From positions 111,512,289 to 111,576,288 of the forward strand of contig NC_134081.1 of NCBI RefSeq assembly GCF_000715075.1: DNA of 64,000 nucleotides, written 5' to 3'. The notes beneath the pieces were generated by a model. It saw nothing but the letters and a program-made list of their open reading frames with translations, was not told the origin of the DNA and did no database searches. The number at the start of each line of letters is the position of its first letter. Position 1 is the stretch's first letter. Positions 1 through 10,643 of the stretch are shown here, piece by piece. The DNA is from Nicotiana tabacum (Eukaryota > Streptophyta > Magnoliopsida > Solanales > Solanaceae). Both the position numbers and the translations under genes were made by a program.

Positions 1-799
1 AAAAAGTCAACGTGGGCTCACTTTTCAGAACCCGACAAAAAATTACGGAATCCGGACACCCGTTCTGATACGAGTTCAAACATACTAAAATTATCGAATT
101 CCGACATCGAATTGTCTTTTAAATCTTAAATTTTCATTTTTGGAAAGTTTTACAAAAATTCAAATTTCCTCCATCTAAATCTAAAATAAACGATGAATAT
201 AAACATGGATTTATAAAATATAATCAATATAGGATAAGAAATACTTACCCAGTTCGAATTCGTGAAAAACCCCTTTGAAATCGTCTTTCTCGAGCTCTAA
301 ATCGCGAATATGAAAAATGGGTTGAAATCTCATTTTCAGAGCTTAAATTCTGCTGTACAGGGATTTACTCATCGCGATCGTGGGAATCCATTCGCAATCG
401 CGTAGAATAATTTATGACCAGTTCAATTTTACCCTTCGCGATCGCGGGAATGTCTTCGCGATCGCGAAACACAAATTGCACAGGCTGCCAATTTGCACTA
501 CGCAAACGTGACATCTCATACGCGAACGCGAAGAATAACCCTTCAGACCTTCGCCATCGCGGACCGTTTCATGCGATCGCGTAGCACACATTTGAGTGCC
601 CCAGCTTCTTCCTCATTTCCTCTTCGCGAAGGCGATCAACATTACGTGTTCGCGATGGACTGGGAGCCAACCTTCTGCGATCGCGTTCCTCTCTTCACGA
701 ACGTGAAGAGTAAAAATTATATGCTGAAAGGTGCTATTCGAGGATTCAGAACACGAAAATGAATGTTTAAAATTAAAGATGACATATTGGGTCATCACA
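1..799 (-). repeat. 3' LTR of element A (partial, internally deleted)
   Basis: It ends at 799 in GGTCATCACA, the inverted LTR start TGTGATGACC, directly next to the purine-rich tract 800-809 when read on the minus strand. It matches 14050-15461 of the right LTR. Relative to that copy, about 650 bases are missing near 720 (between the CGC-N4-GCG array and the U3 end). The array of CGCGATCGCG-type motifs spans about 370-710. A donor-like GTAAGT in minus sense lies near 243-248. Confidence 0.85.
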
Positions 800-1262
800 T
801 TCTCCATCTCTAAAACAAACGTTCATCCACGAATGGAATTAGAAAATTTCCTGAGCCGCTGAAAATGTGTGGATATCTACTCTGCATGTCCGACTCGGAC
901 TTCCAGGTAGAAGCTTCCACCGGATGACCTCTCCATTTCACCCAAACTGAAGGATAACTCCTAGACCTTAATTGTCAGACCTGCCAGGCTAGAATAGCTA
1001 TCGACTTCTCCTTATAAGTCAAATCCTTATCCAATTGGACTGAGCTAAAATCTAACACATGGGACAAATCACCATGATATTTCCAGAGCATAGACACATA
1101 GAACACTGGATGAACTGCTGATAAACTAAGTGGTAGTGCAAGCATGTAAGCTACTTCACCCACCCTTTCAAGAATTTTAAAGGGTCAGATATACCTAGGG
1201 CTCAACTTGCCATTCTTTCTGAATCTCAGTACACCTTTCATAGGTGAAACCCGAAGCAATAC
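800..1262 (-). pseudogene. Element A integrase C-terminus with chromodomain-like tail
   Basis: On the minus strand this encodes the end of a Tekay-type integrase: a segment like LLRVSPMKGV at its start, then the GEVAYMLALPLSL region, and a chromodomain-like tail with VKWRGHPVE and SRYPHIF. The stop codon is at 810-812, just before the polypurine tract and LTR. The family uses this tail to target heterochromatin. The frame continues at 4508, across the 3245-bp insertion, where the codons for VGERV|LLRV rejoin perfectly once one TSD copy is removed. Confidence 0.8.
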
Positions 1263-1565
1263 TGTCACGATCCAAAACCAACCGTCGTGATGGCGCCTAT
1301 CCTGAAACTAGGCAAGACAATTACTCAACTATTCTAACATAACCAAAAACTTTAAAAAAAATGGAAGCAGTTAATATTTAAGAAAAACCTTTGAAAGCAG
1401 AAATAAATACGCAACCCAATACAATCTCTCCCAAAATCGGGGTGTCCCCGAGTACGTGCATCTATAACGGAAGATAGTCTAATACAATGTCTAAAGAGTA
1501 AAAACTAAAATACAAGTAAAGATAACGAAGGATGGTCAAGGTTTGGGAACGTCATGCGGCTACCT
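1263..1565 (-). repeat. Left inverted U5 arm of the composite element
   Basis: Reverse complement of an LTR 3' end. Its inner 100 bases (about 1465-1565) match the inverse of about 4205-4305 at roughly 90 percent by eye, while the outer 190 bases are clearly more diverged. The two arms therefore probably came from different parent copies rather than one duplicated LTR. Confidence 0.75.
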
Positions 1566-1756
1566 TAGGCCAGTCTTCATTCAGTGCACTACGAGCGCAG
1601 AGTTCTCACCATGCATCATCCGCTCAGGCTTCTACAGGTAATTCCTCGGGTTATCAGGGGCAGCAATTCCGTCATAGGAGGGGTTGTTTCGAGTGCAGAG
1701 AATTTGGTCATTTCAAGAGAGATTGTCCTCGGTTGTTGAGTGGGGCTCCACAATAG
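1566..1756 (+). pseudogene. Gag zinc-knuckle fragment (composite element)
   Basis: Contains a complete CCHC nucleic-acid-binding knuckle, CFECREFGHFKRDC, at 1685-1726, preceded by a Ser/Gln-rich stretch and followed by a stop. This is the C-terminal end of a Tekay-type Gag, which binds genomic RNA in the particle. The capsid part is absent; sequence passes directly from the inverted U5 arm into this segment. Confidence 0.75.
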
Positions 1757-2400
1757 AGTTCTCGTCCGACGACACCAGCACCAGCAGTTACACCACCCGC
1801 CCAGCCAGCTCGGGGTAGGACTCAGCCAGTCGGGGGTCGCCCAAGAAGGGGAGGCCGTTCAGGTGGCGGTCAGGACCGATTCTATGCTATTCCTTCTAGA
1901 CCAGATATTGTTGCTTCAGATGCAGTGATCACATGTATTATCTCAGTTTACCATAGGGATGTCTCTGTATTATTTGACCCTAGTACCACTTATTCATATG
2001 TATCATCGTATGTTGCTCATCATTTGGATATGCCCCATGAGTCCTTAGTTTCACCTGTTCGTGTATCTATACCGATTGGCGATACTCTGGATCATGTGTA
2101 TCAGTTATGTGTGGTAACTATTGGGGGACTGGAGACTAGAGTTGATCTCTTATTGCTTAGTATGGTTGATTTCGATGTAATCTTGGTTATGTATTGGTTG
2201 TCTCCAAGTCATGCTATTCTGGACTATCACGCAAAAACTGTGACATTGGTGATGTCGGGGTTTTCGAAAGTCGAATAGAGAGGTTCTCTAGACTATGTTC
2301 CCAACAGAGTAATTTCTTATTTAAAGGCCTAACGTATGGTTAGGAAGCGATGTTTGTCATATTTGGCCTTTGTGAGAGATGTTGATGCAGATACTCCTAC
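1757..2400 (+). pseudogene. Protease fragment (composite element)
   Basis: Gly/Arg-rich linker followed by an aspartic-protease domain. VLFDPSTTYSYVSS replaces the family's VLFDPGSTYSYVSS, so the glycine of the D-P-G active-site triad is lost. A later DVILVMYWLSPSHAILDYHAKTV region corresponds to the usual DVILGMDWLSPYHAILDCHAK. Stops follow at 2276 and near 2407. Retroviral-type proteases cut Gag-Pol into working parts; this copy is inactive. Confidence 0.75.
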
Positions 2401-2908
2401 TATTGACTAAAGCCCAGTATTGGTGTTGCCTACAGGTTCAGGGTCTTCTACTAGGTATTGTGACACGTCGCGTATTGGTCTCAGTGCAGTGCTGACGCAA
2501 GACAGTAGGGTGATTGCCTATGAGTCCATACAATTAAAGGTACATGAGAAGAATTATCCGATCCACAACCTCGAGTTAGAAACTATTATTCATGCCTTGA
2601 AGATTTGGTGGCATTATTTGTACGGTGTCCATTGTGAGGTTTATACCAATCACCGGAGTCTACAACATCTGTTTAAATAGAAGGATCTTAATTTGCGGTA
2701 GCGGAGGTGGTTGGAGTTGCTTAAGTATTATGACATCACCATTCTCTATCATCCCGGAAAGGCCAATTTGGTGGCTGATGCCTTGAGTCGTAAGGCGGAG
2801 AGTTTGGCTAGCTTAGTGTACTTACCGGTAGCAGAGAGGCCTTTAGCCTTGGATGTTCAGGCCTTGGCCAACCAGTTTGTCAGATTGGATATTTCCGAGC
2901 CGAGCTGA
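2401..2908 (+). pseudogene. RNase H fragment (composite element), RT core deleted
   Basis: Reading passes from the TIDS-PV stretch that precedes RT directly to PVLVLP, just ahead of RNase H, so roughly 1 kb covering the RT fingers and palm is missing. RNase H landmarks follow: YCDTSRIGLSAVL (catalytic Asp), HNLELETI (Glu), [11 protein letters not shown] (here Asp is replaced by Asn) and VADALSRK. Stops at 2678 and 2906 break the frame. It cannot synthesise DNA. Confidence 0.75.
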
Positions 2909-3690
2909 GTTTTGGCTTGTGTAGTTTCTAACTCTTCTCTTTATGATCGTATCAGAGAACGTTAATATGATAACCCTCATCTGCTTGTCCTTTAGGACAC
3001 AGTTTAGCACGGTGATGCCAAGGAAGTCACTATTAGGGATCCGGTGTCGGTCTCTGGTGGGTTGGTGTGAACTGGGAGAGACTAGGCTATTGGGTACTGA
3101 TTTGGTTCAGGATGCTTTGGAAAAGGTTAAATTGATTCAAGAGCGACTTCGCATGGTGTAGTCTAGACAGAAGAGTTATGTCGACCGGAAGGTCCGTGAT
3201 GTGTCTTACATGGTTGGGGAGAAGGTTCTGCTCAATATTTCACCCATGAAAGGTGTGTTGAGCTTCGGGAAGAAGGGCAAGTTGAGCCCTAGGTATATTG
3301 AGACATTTGAGGTGCTTAAGAAGATTGGAGAGGTGGCTTATGAACTTGTATTGCCGCCTAGTCTATCGATTGTTCATCTAGTGTTTTATGTATCTATGCT
3401 CTGGAAGTATATCGGGGATCCGTCTCATGTTTTGGATTCCAGCACAGTGCACTTGGATGGTAATTTGACTTATGATGTGGAACCGGTGGCCATTTTAGAC
3501 TGGCAGGTTCGAAAGTTGAGATCAAAGAACATAGCTTCAGTGAAAGTGTAGTGGAGAGGACAGCCAGTCGGAGAAGCTACTTGGGAGACTGAGCGGGAGA
3601 TGCGGAGAAAATATCCACACTTATTTGAGGCTCCAGGTATAATTCTAAACCCGTTCGAGGATGAATGTTTGTTTAAGAGGGGGAGAATGT
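2909..3690 (+). pseudogene. Integrase C-terminal fragment with chromodomain-like tail (composite element)
   Basis: Begins with the RNase H-integrase linker, then jumps near 3040 to the distal integrase (RCRSLVGWCELGE), so the zinc-binding and DDE catalytic core are deleted. Then come YMVGEKVLLNISPMKGV, the GEVAYELVLPPSLS region and a chromodomain-like tail, interrupted by TAG at 3549-3551 immediately before WRGQPVGEATWE. The frame runs out at the polypurine tract TTTAAGAGGGGGAGAA. Confidence 0.75.
3674..3687 (+). other. Polypurine tract of the composite element
   Basis: A purine-rich run immediately before TGTAACGACC, the LTR start at 3688. In gypsy elements this tract primes plus-strand DNA synthesis. 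Confidence 0.7.
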
Positions 3691-3846
3691 AACGACCCGG
3701 CCGGTCATTTTGAGTATTACAACCCCATTCCCCCATTTACAGTTTTGAGTATTATAACCCTGTTCCCCCATTTACAGTTGTTATGCTTTACAGTTCTGCC
3801 ACTCGCGGAGTTTCTCTACAACAACAACTACTAGTCGAGCATTCAG
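3688..3846 (+). repeat. Truncated U3 start with 2 x 35-bp tandem repeat
   Basis: Starts TGTAACGACC after the polypurine tract. A 35-bp unit is duplicated in tandem (3708-3742 and 3743-3777). After about 150 bases the LTR is replaced by an integrase fragment, so U3 is only a stub. Confidence 0.65.
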
Positions 3847-4160
3847 ATGGCTCTGTATGAGGCTTTGTGTGGGAGACGGTGTAGATCTCCGGTGGGTTGG
3901 TTCGAGCCGGGGGAGGCTAGGCTATTGATTACTGACTTGGTTCAAGATGCATTGGACAAGGTTAAATTGATTCAGGAGCGGCGTCACGCGGTGCAGTCCA
4001 GACAGAAGAGTTATGCCATCAGGAAGGTCCGTGATGTTGCTTACATGGTTGGGGAGAAGGTCCTGCTGAAGGTTTCACCCATGAAGGGTGTTATGAGGTC
4101 CGTAAACAAGGGGAAGTTGAGCCCTCGGTACATTGGGCCGTTTGAGGTGCTTCCGGTCAC
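3847..4160 (+). pseudogene. Second integrase fragment lodged inside the LTR
   Basis: Encodes MALYEALCGRRCRSPVGWFE through VKLIQERRHAVQSRQKSY and YMVGEKVLLKVSPMKGV to KLSPRYIGPFEVL. This is the part of integrase between the catalytic core and the chromodomain. It duplicates the region already present at about 3040-3320 and lies between a U3 stub and a U5, where no coding DNA belongs. Template switching during reverse transcription is a likely origin. Confidence 0.75.
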
Positions 4161-4204
4161 GGCGGTTGCTGAGTGTAGAGTCAGGATCTCGGGAGACAAT
4201 CGAG

Positions 4205-4507
4205 GTAGCTGCATGACCTACGCAGACCTTGACCCTCCTTCGTTATCTTTACTTGTATTTCAATTTTTACTCTTTAGACATTGTATTAGACTATCTTCCG
4301 TTGTACATGCTCATGTACTCGGTAACACCTCGGTAGTTGGGAGTTCCGCATTATATTTTGGGTTTTCTATCCCGGTTATGAGAACTTTTACTATTAATAC
4401 TGCTTTAAATTCATTTTTATTAAGTGTTGGAAATATTTATGAGAAATTGGCTTGCCTAGTACCATGTTAGGCGCCATCATGACAGGTTAGGATTTTGGGT
4501 CGTGACA
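4205..4507 (+). repeat. Right U5 arm of the composite element
   Basis: Ends TTTGGGTCGTGACA at 4507 and is followed directly by the TSD AATAC. It is the inverted partner of 1263-1565. The GGCGCCATCATGAC...GGGTCGTGACA layout is the common 3' end of the LTRs in this window. Confidence 0.75.
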
Positions 4508-5600
4508 AATACTCTTTCTCCAACAACAAATGCAATATCAAGAAATTTATGGCCGGCATAACTTTTTTGCCTAGACTGCGCTGTGCGAAGTCGATCCTGA
4601 ATAATCTTGACCTTATCCAAGGCATCTTGTACCAAATTGGTACCTAACAACCGAGCCTCTTCCAGTTCAAACTAGCCAACTGGCGAAAGACATCGCCTCC
4701 CGTATAATGCTTCATATGGAGCCATTTGAATGCTCATCTGGTAGCTGTTATTATAGGCAAACTCTGCAAGTGGTATGAATCGATCCTAAGAACCTCCAAA
4801 ATCCATAACACAAGCGCAAAGCATATCTTCCAATATTTGAATAGTGTGCTCGGATTGTCCGTTTGTCTGAGGATGAAATGTTATACTCAACTCAACCCGC
4901 ATGCCTAACTCACGTTGTACAACCCTCTAGAAGTGCGAGATGAACTGCGTACCATGATCAGAAATGATATATACGGGCACACCGTGAAGGTGGACAATCT
5001 CACGGATGTAAATCTCCGCTAAACATTCTAAAGAATAGGTAACTGCTACTCGAATGAAATGTTCTGACTTGGTCAACCTATCCACAATGACCCATACTGT
5101 GTCGAACTTCCTCTGAGTCCGTGGAAGCCCAACAACAAAATCTATAGTGATACGCTCCCACTTCTACTCAGGAATTTCTAATTTCTGAAGCAAACCACCA
5201 GGTCTCTGATGCTCGTACTTGACTTGCTGACAATTTAAACACCAAGCTACATATGTAATTGTATCCTTATTCATTCTCATCCACCAATAATGTTGCCGCA
5301 AATCTTGATACATTTTGGCGGCATCCAGATGAATAGAATACCGGGAACTGTGGGCCTCTTCAAGAATTAATTCACGAAGCCCATCCACATTAGGCACACA
5401 AATACGACCCTGCATCCGAAGAACTCTATCTTCCCCCACATCAACCTACTTGGCACCACCGTGTCCTTAATGATAAGAAATTGAGGATTGTCATACTGTC
5501 GCTCTCTGATACACTTATATAAAGAAGACCGAGCGACTGTACAAGCTAGAACCCGACTGGGCTCTGAAATATCTAACCTCACGAACTGATTGGACAAAGT
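4508..5600 (-). pseudogene. Element A integrase, zinc-binding and catalytic core
   Basis: On the minus strand the HHCC zinc domain (EAHSSRYSIH through CLNCQQVKYEH, about 5200-5375) is followed by the catalytic core: IDFVVGLP (first Asp), YIISDHGTQF (second Asp) and TNGQSEHTIQ (Glu). Integrase joins element cDNA to the chromosome. Stops interrupt the core. The reading continues at 1262 after the composite insertion. The upstream frame to about 5600 holds the RNase H-integrase linker ([15 protein letters not shown]). Confidence 0.8.
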
Positions 5601-6840
5601 TTGAACATCTGCAGCTAACGGCTTCTCAAACCGGAAAATATGTAAGCCTGCCCATACTCACAACCTTTCTACTCAAAGCATCGGCTACCACATTGGCCTT
5701 TCCGGGGTGATACAAAATGGTGATATCATAGTCTTTCAACAACTCCAACCATCTTCTATGCCTCAAATTGAGATCTTTTTGTTTGAACAGATATTATAGG
5801 CTACGATGATCAGTAAATGCCTCACACGAGACACATTAAAGGTAACACCTCCAAATCTTCAGCACATGAACAATGGCTGCCAATTCTAAGTCATGAACAG
5901 GATAATACTTCTCGTGAACTTTCAACTGCCGTGACGCATATGCAATCACCCTGCCAACTTGTATCAATACTGCACCAAGTCTAACGTGAGATGTATCACA
6001 ATACACCGTATAAGATGCTAAACATGTGGGAAATACTAACACTGACGCCATAGTCAAACCAGTCTTGAGCTTCTGAAAGCTCAACTCACATTCGTCTGAC
6101 CATATGATTGGGGAACCCTTCTGGGTCAATTTGATCAGTAGGGATGCTATGGATGAAAACCCTTCCACAAACCGGCGATAATAACCTGCCAAACCCAGGA
6201 AACTCCGGATCACTGTAGCTGAAGTAGGTCTAGGCCATTTCTGAATTGCCTCAACCTTCTTAGGATACACTTTTATACCTTCAGCCGATACTACATGCCC
6301 TAAAAAGGCAACTGAGTCTAACCAAAATTCACATTTTTAAAATTAGGCATATAACTGATTATTTTTCAAAGTCTGAAGTATAATCCGAAGATGCTGCTCA
6401 TGCTCCTCTCGACTGCTGGAGTAAATCAAGATATCATCAATGAATACAACCACCAAAGAATCCAATTAGGGTTTGAATACACAGTTCATCAAATCCATAA
6501 ATGTTGTTGGGGCATTTGTTAGCCTAAATGGCATCACTAGGAATTCGTAATGCCCATACCGAGTCCGAAAAGATGTCTTAGGGACATCGGATGCCCTAAA
6601 CTTCAACTGATGGTAACCAGACCTCAAATCGATCTTTGAAAATACCTTGGCACCCTGAAGCTGATCGAATAAGTCATCAATTCTTGGCAACAGATACTTG
6701 TTCTTGATAGTAGCCTTGTTCAACTGTCGTTAATCTATACACTTCCGTATTGAACCATCTTTCTTATTTATAAATAACACTGGTGCACCCCAGGGCGAGA
6801 CGCTAGGTCTAATGAATCCCTGATCAAGCAAGTCTTGTAA
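5601..6840 (-). pseudogene. Element A reverse transcriptase and RNase H
   Basis: Minus-strand RT shows [11 protein letters not shown] (motif A Asp, near 6640), [14 protein letters not shown], where the usual PFGLTNAP glycine is Arg, and [11 protein letters not shown] with its Asp pair near 6440. RNase H follows with [14 protein letters not shown] and [10 protein letters not shown] (about 5836-6010). Stops lie before the FIDD block, after it and in the palm-RNase H linker. The enzyme would copy element RNA into DNA in the particle; this copy is dead. Confidence 0.8.
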
Positions 6841-7720
6841 TTACTCCTTCAGCTCCTTTAGTTCCGGCGGAGCCATACAGTATGGTGGAATAGAAATGGG
6901 TTGGGTGCCCTGAGCCAAATCAATACAGAAGTCAATATCTCTGTCGGATGGCATCCCCGGCAAATCTTTAGGAAATACATTTGGAAACTCACGGACAAAT
7001 GGAACTGTATCCATAGAAGGACTGGAATCACGAATATAAGCCAAATAAGCTAGACACCCCTTCTCGACCATACGTCGAGCTTTCACATAAGAGACAACCC
7101 AGCTGGTGGAATAAGAGTGCCTTTCCACTTTATTTGAGGTAACCGTGGCATAGCTAAGGTCACCATTTTGGCGTGACAATCCAATATAGCATGATAAGGT
7201 GACAACCAATCCATACCCAAGATGACATCAAAATCTACCATATCAAGAAGTAGAAGATCCACGCTAATCTCAAGACTCCCAATAGTAACCACACACGAAT
7301 GATAGACATGATTTACCATAATAGAATCTCCCACCGGTGTGGACACACACACAGAAGCACTCACAAAATCATGAGGCAAAACCAAATATGAAGCAAAGTA
7401 GGAGGACACATAGGAATAAGTAGATCCTGGATCAAATAGAACTGAAGCATCTATATGGCAAACTGGGACAATACCTATGATCACGGCATCAGATGACTCG
7501 GCCTCAGGCCTAGTTGGAAAATCATAAAATCGGGGATGGGCCCCACCACTCTGAACTATATCTCTGGGACGGCCTCTAACTGGCTGGCCTCCACCTCTAA
7601 TGACCTGACCTCCACCTCTAGTTGTCTGACCCCTGCCCCTAGCTGGCTGGGCGGGCGGTGGAGCAACCGGTGCCGGTATGATAGCACGGGAATACTGTCG
7701 AGATCTGTTGCTCCACAACC
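6841..7720 (-). pseudogene. Element A protease and RT N-terminal linker
   Basis: The best preserved part of A. Reading leftwards from 7718: RGRGQ-type linker, protease VLFDPGSTYSYVSSYF with an intact D-P-G, DVILGMDWLSPYHAILDCHAK, then the pre-RT region VPFVREFPNVFPKDLPGMP and [27 protein letters not shown] frameshift near 7100-7200 divides it. The protease would process Gag-Pol. Confidence 0.8.
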
Positions 7721-9073
7721 TAGGGCAATACTTCCTGATGTTACCAATGTTCCCACACTCATCCTGATGTCGTGGCTGCTGAAGCTGAAGCTAACCCAAA
7801 CGGGTCGGATAACCACTATATTGACTCTGGAGTGGTGGTGCACTAATAGGAGCTGAATGGGCACTAAGTGCTGGCTGCCCAGAGTAAGGCATAATAGGAC
7901 CATGACTCCCTGAAGCACCGTGAGATACCTGAAGTGCTGAATAAAATGGCCTAGGAGGATGACCCCTACCATAAGTAACCCTGCCTCCGGATAAGGCGCC
8001 TCTGAAATTTTTGGAATGACGGGGCCTCTTATCTGACACTGGCCCTCTCCCCTGTGCACGAACTAACTAGATCCGCCTAGCAATATTCATGGCTGTGTAG
8101 AATGAAATATCACTCCTTGTCTCCTTGTCTTCTTGTCCATCTGAAGCCAGATAGTATAAGTGAGTTCATCAATGAATCTCCTCACTCTCTCATTTTCAGT
8201 AGGAAGCAAGACGATGTCATATCGTGCTAAGTCCACAAATCAATTCTCATACTAGGAAACAGTCATACTTCCCTGCTGGAGATGCTCAAACAGCATGCGG
8301 TATTCCTCTCAATGTAATAGGAACAAACTTCTCCAGAAATAGCTGTGAGAACTGCTCCCAAGTAAGTACAGGCGAATTCGCTGGTCTAGAAAGTACGTAA
8401 TCCCTCCACCACTTCTTGGTGGAACCGGTCATCTGAAACAAAGCAAAATCAACTGTGTTGCTTTCAACTATTCCCATGTTCTGCAGCACCTCATGGCAGT
8501 GGTCAAGATAATCATGTAGGTCCTCAGAAGGTGTACCACTAAAGTGAACTGGAAAGAGCTTAGTAAACTTGTCCAATCTCAATAAGGCCTCAGAAGACAT
8601 GCTGGGCCTGTCACCGGCTTATGCCGTGACAACTAGTTGAACTACCCCAACTGACGGGACTTTTGGAGACTGATATTGGGGAGCCATCTGCTTCGGAGCA
8701 GGAGTAGTGGGAGTTTGTTCTCCTACCCCAGCCTGTATAATGGCTGGTGCCACTGGAAATATACCATTCTGGGCCATGCCCTCCGTAAGACTCACCAAAC
8801 GGACTAGAGCGTCCTGAAGCACTGGAGTAGCTATGAATCCTTCCGGGACCTGAACTGGTCCAATAGGCATAGTCTGAGCTGGAATCTCCTCCTGAAGATC
8901 CACCTGAGGCTCAACTACAGGTGCTACTGCTCGAGATCTAGCTTGAGCTCTGCCTCTGCCTATGCCTCGACCTCTAGCACGACCTCGGCCTCGACCTCTA
9001 CCCCTGGTCATAGTTGTCGCCGGGGTCTCTGGTCCATGTCTGTCGGTAGATGTATTACGTGTTCTCGCCATCT
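7721..9073 (-). pseudogene. Element A gag
   Basis: The start is the ATG at 9071-9073, preceding a protein beginning MARTRNTSTDRHG with an Arg-Gly-rich basic N-terminus. The capsid region follows (LLRLDKFTKLFPVHFSGTPSEDLHDYLDHCHEVL, KKWWRDYVLSRP), a Ser/Pro-rich spacer, and a decayed zinc knuckle near 7730-7760 reading ECGNIGNIRKYC (first Cys gone, His to Asn). Stops and frameshifts occur near 8617, 8285 and 7790. This Gag differs clearly from that of B and D (which starts MVRTRSNE), so A is another lineage of the same clade. Confidence 0.75.
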
Positions 9074-9914
9074 GCGAGAGAATAAGAATAGAATGGTTCA
9101 ATCATCGATGATAGAATAAAATCGCACGAAATAATAAGAAAGAAGTGATATTGTTCCTAAACTTCATAGCCTCTGGAAGATAAGTACAGACACCTCCGTA
9201 CCGATCCTTCAGACTGTAATGACCTAACCGGTCATTTTAACTTTTAGAACCACGTTCCCGAAAATAAAACTCCCCGAATGTGCTTTTATTGATTTATGAC
9301 TTGCGGGGATGGTTGGTTCGAAATTTGGAAGTGTTCAGGTTGAAATCGGAACACTTGGTTCCTCAAGTTAGCCTTAAAAGGCGAAGTTTGACTTCGGTCA
9401 ACATTTTAAGAAAACGACCCTAAAACTGGGATTTCACGGTTCCAATAGCTCCGTATGGTGATTTTGGACCTAGGAGCGTGTTCAGAATTTTATTTGGAAG
9501 TCCGTAGTTAAATTAAGCTTGAAATGGCTAAAACAAGAATTTAAGTTTGGAAGTTTGACCAGGGAGTTGACTTTTTGATATCGGGATCGGATTCCGATTC
9601 CGAAAGTTGGTGCAGGTCTGAAATGTCAATAATGACTTATGTGCAAAATTTAAGGTCAATCGAACTTGATTTGATAGGTTTTGGCATCGGATGTGGGAGT
9701 TAGAAGTTTAATAGTTTATTAGGCTTGAATCGATGCACAATTCATGGTTTTGATATTGTTTGATGCGATTTGAGGCCTCGAGCGAGTTCGTGTTGTGTTT
9801 TGGGATAGGTTGGTATAATTGGACGGGGTCCCGTGGGCCTCGAATGTGTTTCGGGGTGGTTTCGGATCGAATTTGGATGAAAAGCTGCTGCTGGTTTGCT
9901 GGTTCTAGTTTTGT

Positions 9915-10300
9915 TCTTCGCGAACGCGAAGGGACTCCCGTGTCCGCGAAGAAGGAAAATGGTGGCTGCTATCTTGTGCTTCACGAACGCGATCAGTGGG
10001 TCGCGAATGCAAAGAGGAGTTTTGAGGCCGATAGGTTTTGGCCTTCGCGAACGCGAGGTGTAGTTCGCGAATGCGGAGGGATTGACTGAGGAAACTACGC
10101 GAACGCGAAGGGTCAATCGCGAACGCATAGAAGAAAGGAGGAGACATGCCTAAGGCTATTTGGCCTATGCGAACGCGATGGCTTGAACGCGAACGTGATG
10201 CCTTGCATGGACAGGCCTTCGCGAACGCGAAGGGGAAATACTGGGGCAGGAACATCTGGCCTTCGCGAACGCGAGGCATTTGTCGCGAACGCGAAAAAGA
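9915..10300 (+). repeat. CGC-N4-GCG motif array in solo LTR E (core GAAC)
   Basis: About 13 copies of a near-palindrome around TTCGCGAACGCGAAG, spaced 15-35 bases apart, many perfect. The consensus is CGC-GAAC-GCG. It gives a strong local CpG peak in otherwise AT-rich DNA. Long open frames over it are a by-product of the low stop-codon content. Confidence 0.75.
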
Positions 10301-10632
10301 ACGGTTCTGGGCAGTGTTCTGTTAAAGACGGGGGTTGGACTCATTTCCACTCCATTTCTTCATGGGAGCCGATTTTGGGGACGATATTTTAGCACCATTT
10401 ACACTATCAACTATGAGGTAAGTGATTCCTACTAGTTGTGAGTTAAATACAAGATTTATACATGAATTTAGACATGAAAATTTGTAAAAATTTGGAGTGT
10501 TGAAGAAAAACCTAGAAATTGGTATTTTTGATTTTTCACCACGAAGATGGTTATGGAATTGGATAGAAATGATATATTTGAGTTCTTGAGATTATGGGTA
10601 ACGATTCCCTCCAGAAAATTCCTAAATCCGGG

Positions 10633-10643
10633 CACGTGGGCCC
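10633..10643 (+). promoter_or_regulatory. G-box plus TCP-type site (CACGTGGGCCC)
   Basis: CACGTG at 10633-10638 overlaps GTGGGCCC at 10636-10643, the known plant core sites for bZIP/bHLH and TCP factors. The same compound site recurs at 22088-22098 and 29716-29726 in element B, with diverged flanks. Its role here is inferred only. Confidence 0.4.

Larger units (their letters stand above)
1263..4507 (+). mobile_element. Composite retroelement with two inverted U5 ends, TSD AATAC
   Basis: A 3245-bp insertion in the integrase of element A, flanked by AATAC at 1258-1262 and 4508-4512. The left end (TGTCACGA...) is an LTR 3' end in inverted orientation; the right end (...GGGTCGTGACA) is an LTR 3' end in direct orientation, giving about 300-bp terminal inverted repeats. 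The interior holds plus-strand remnants of gag, protease, RNase H and integrase, then a polypurine tract, an LTR start and a second integrase fragment. No primer site and no complete LTR are present. A normal element carries its two LTRs in direct orientation, so this looks like an aberrant cDNA integrated through two U5 ends. Confidence 0.8.

Noticed and set aside
9742..10392. Overlapping Arg/Ala/Phe-rich frames over the LTR E motif array
   Set aside because: Motif repeats lack stop codons in several frames; similar frames appear over the arrays at 17450-17960, 21440-21845, 29085-29473, 33189-33515, 41045-41553 and 50146-50531.
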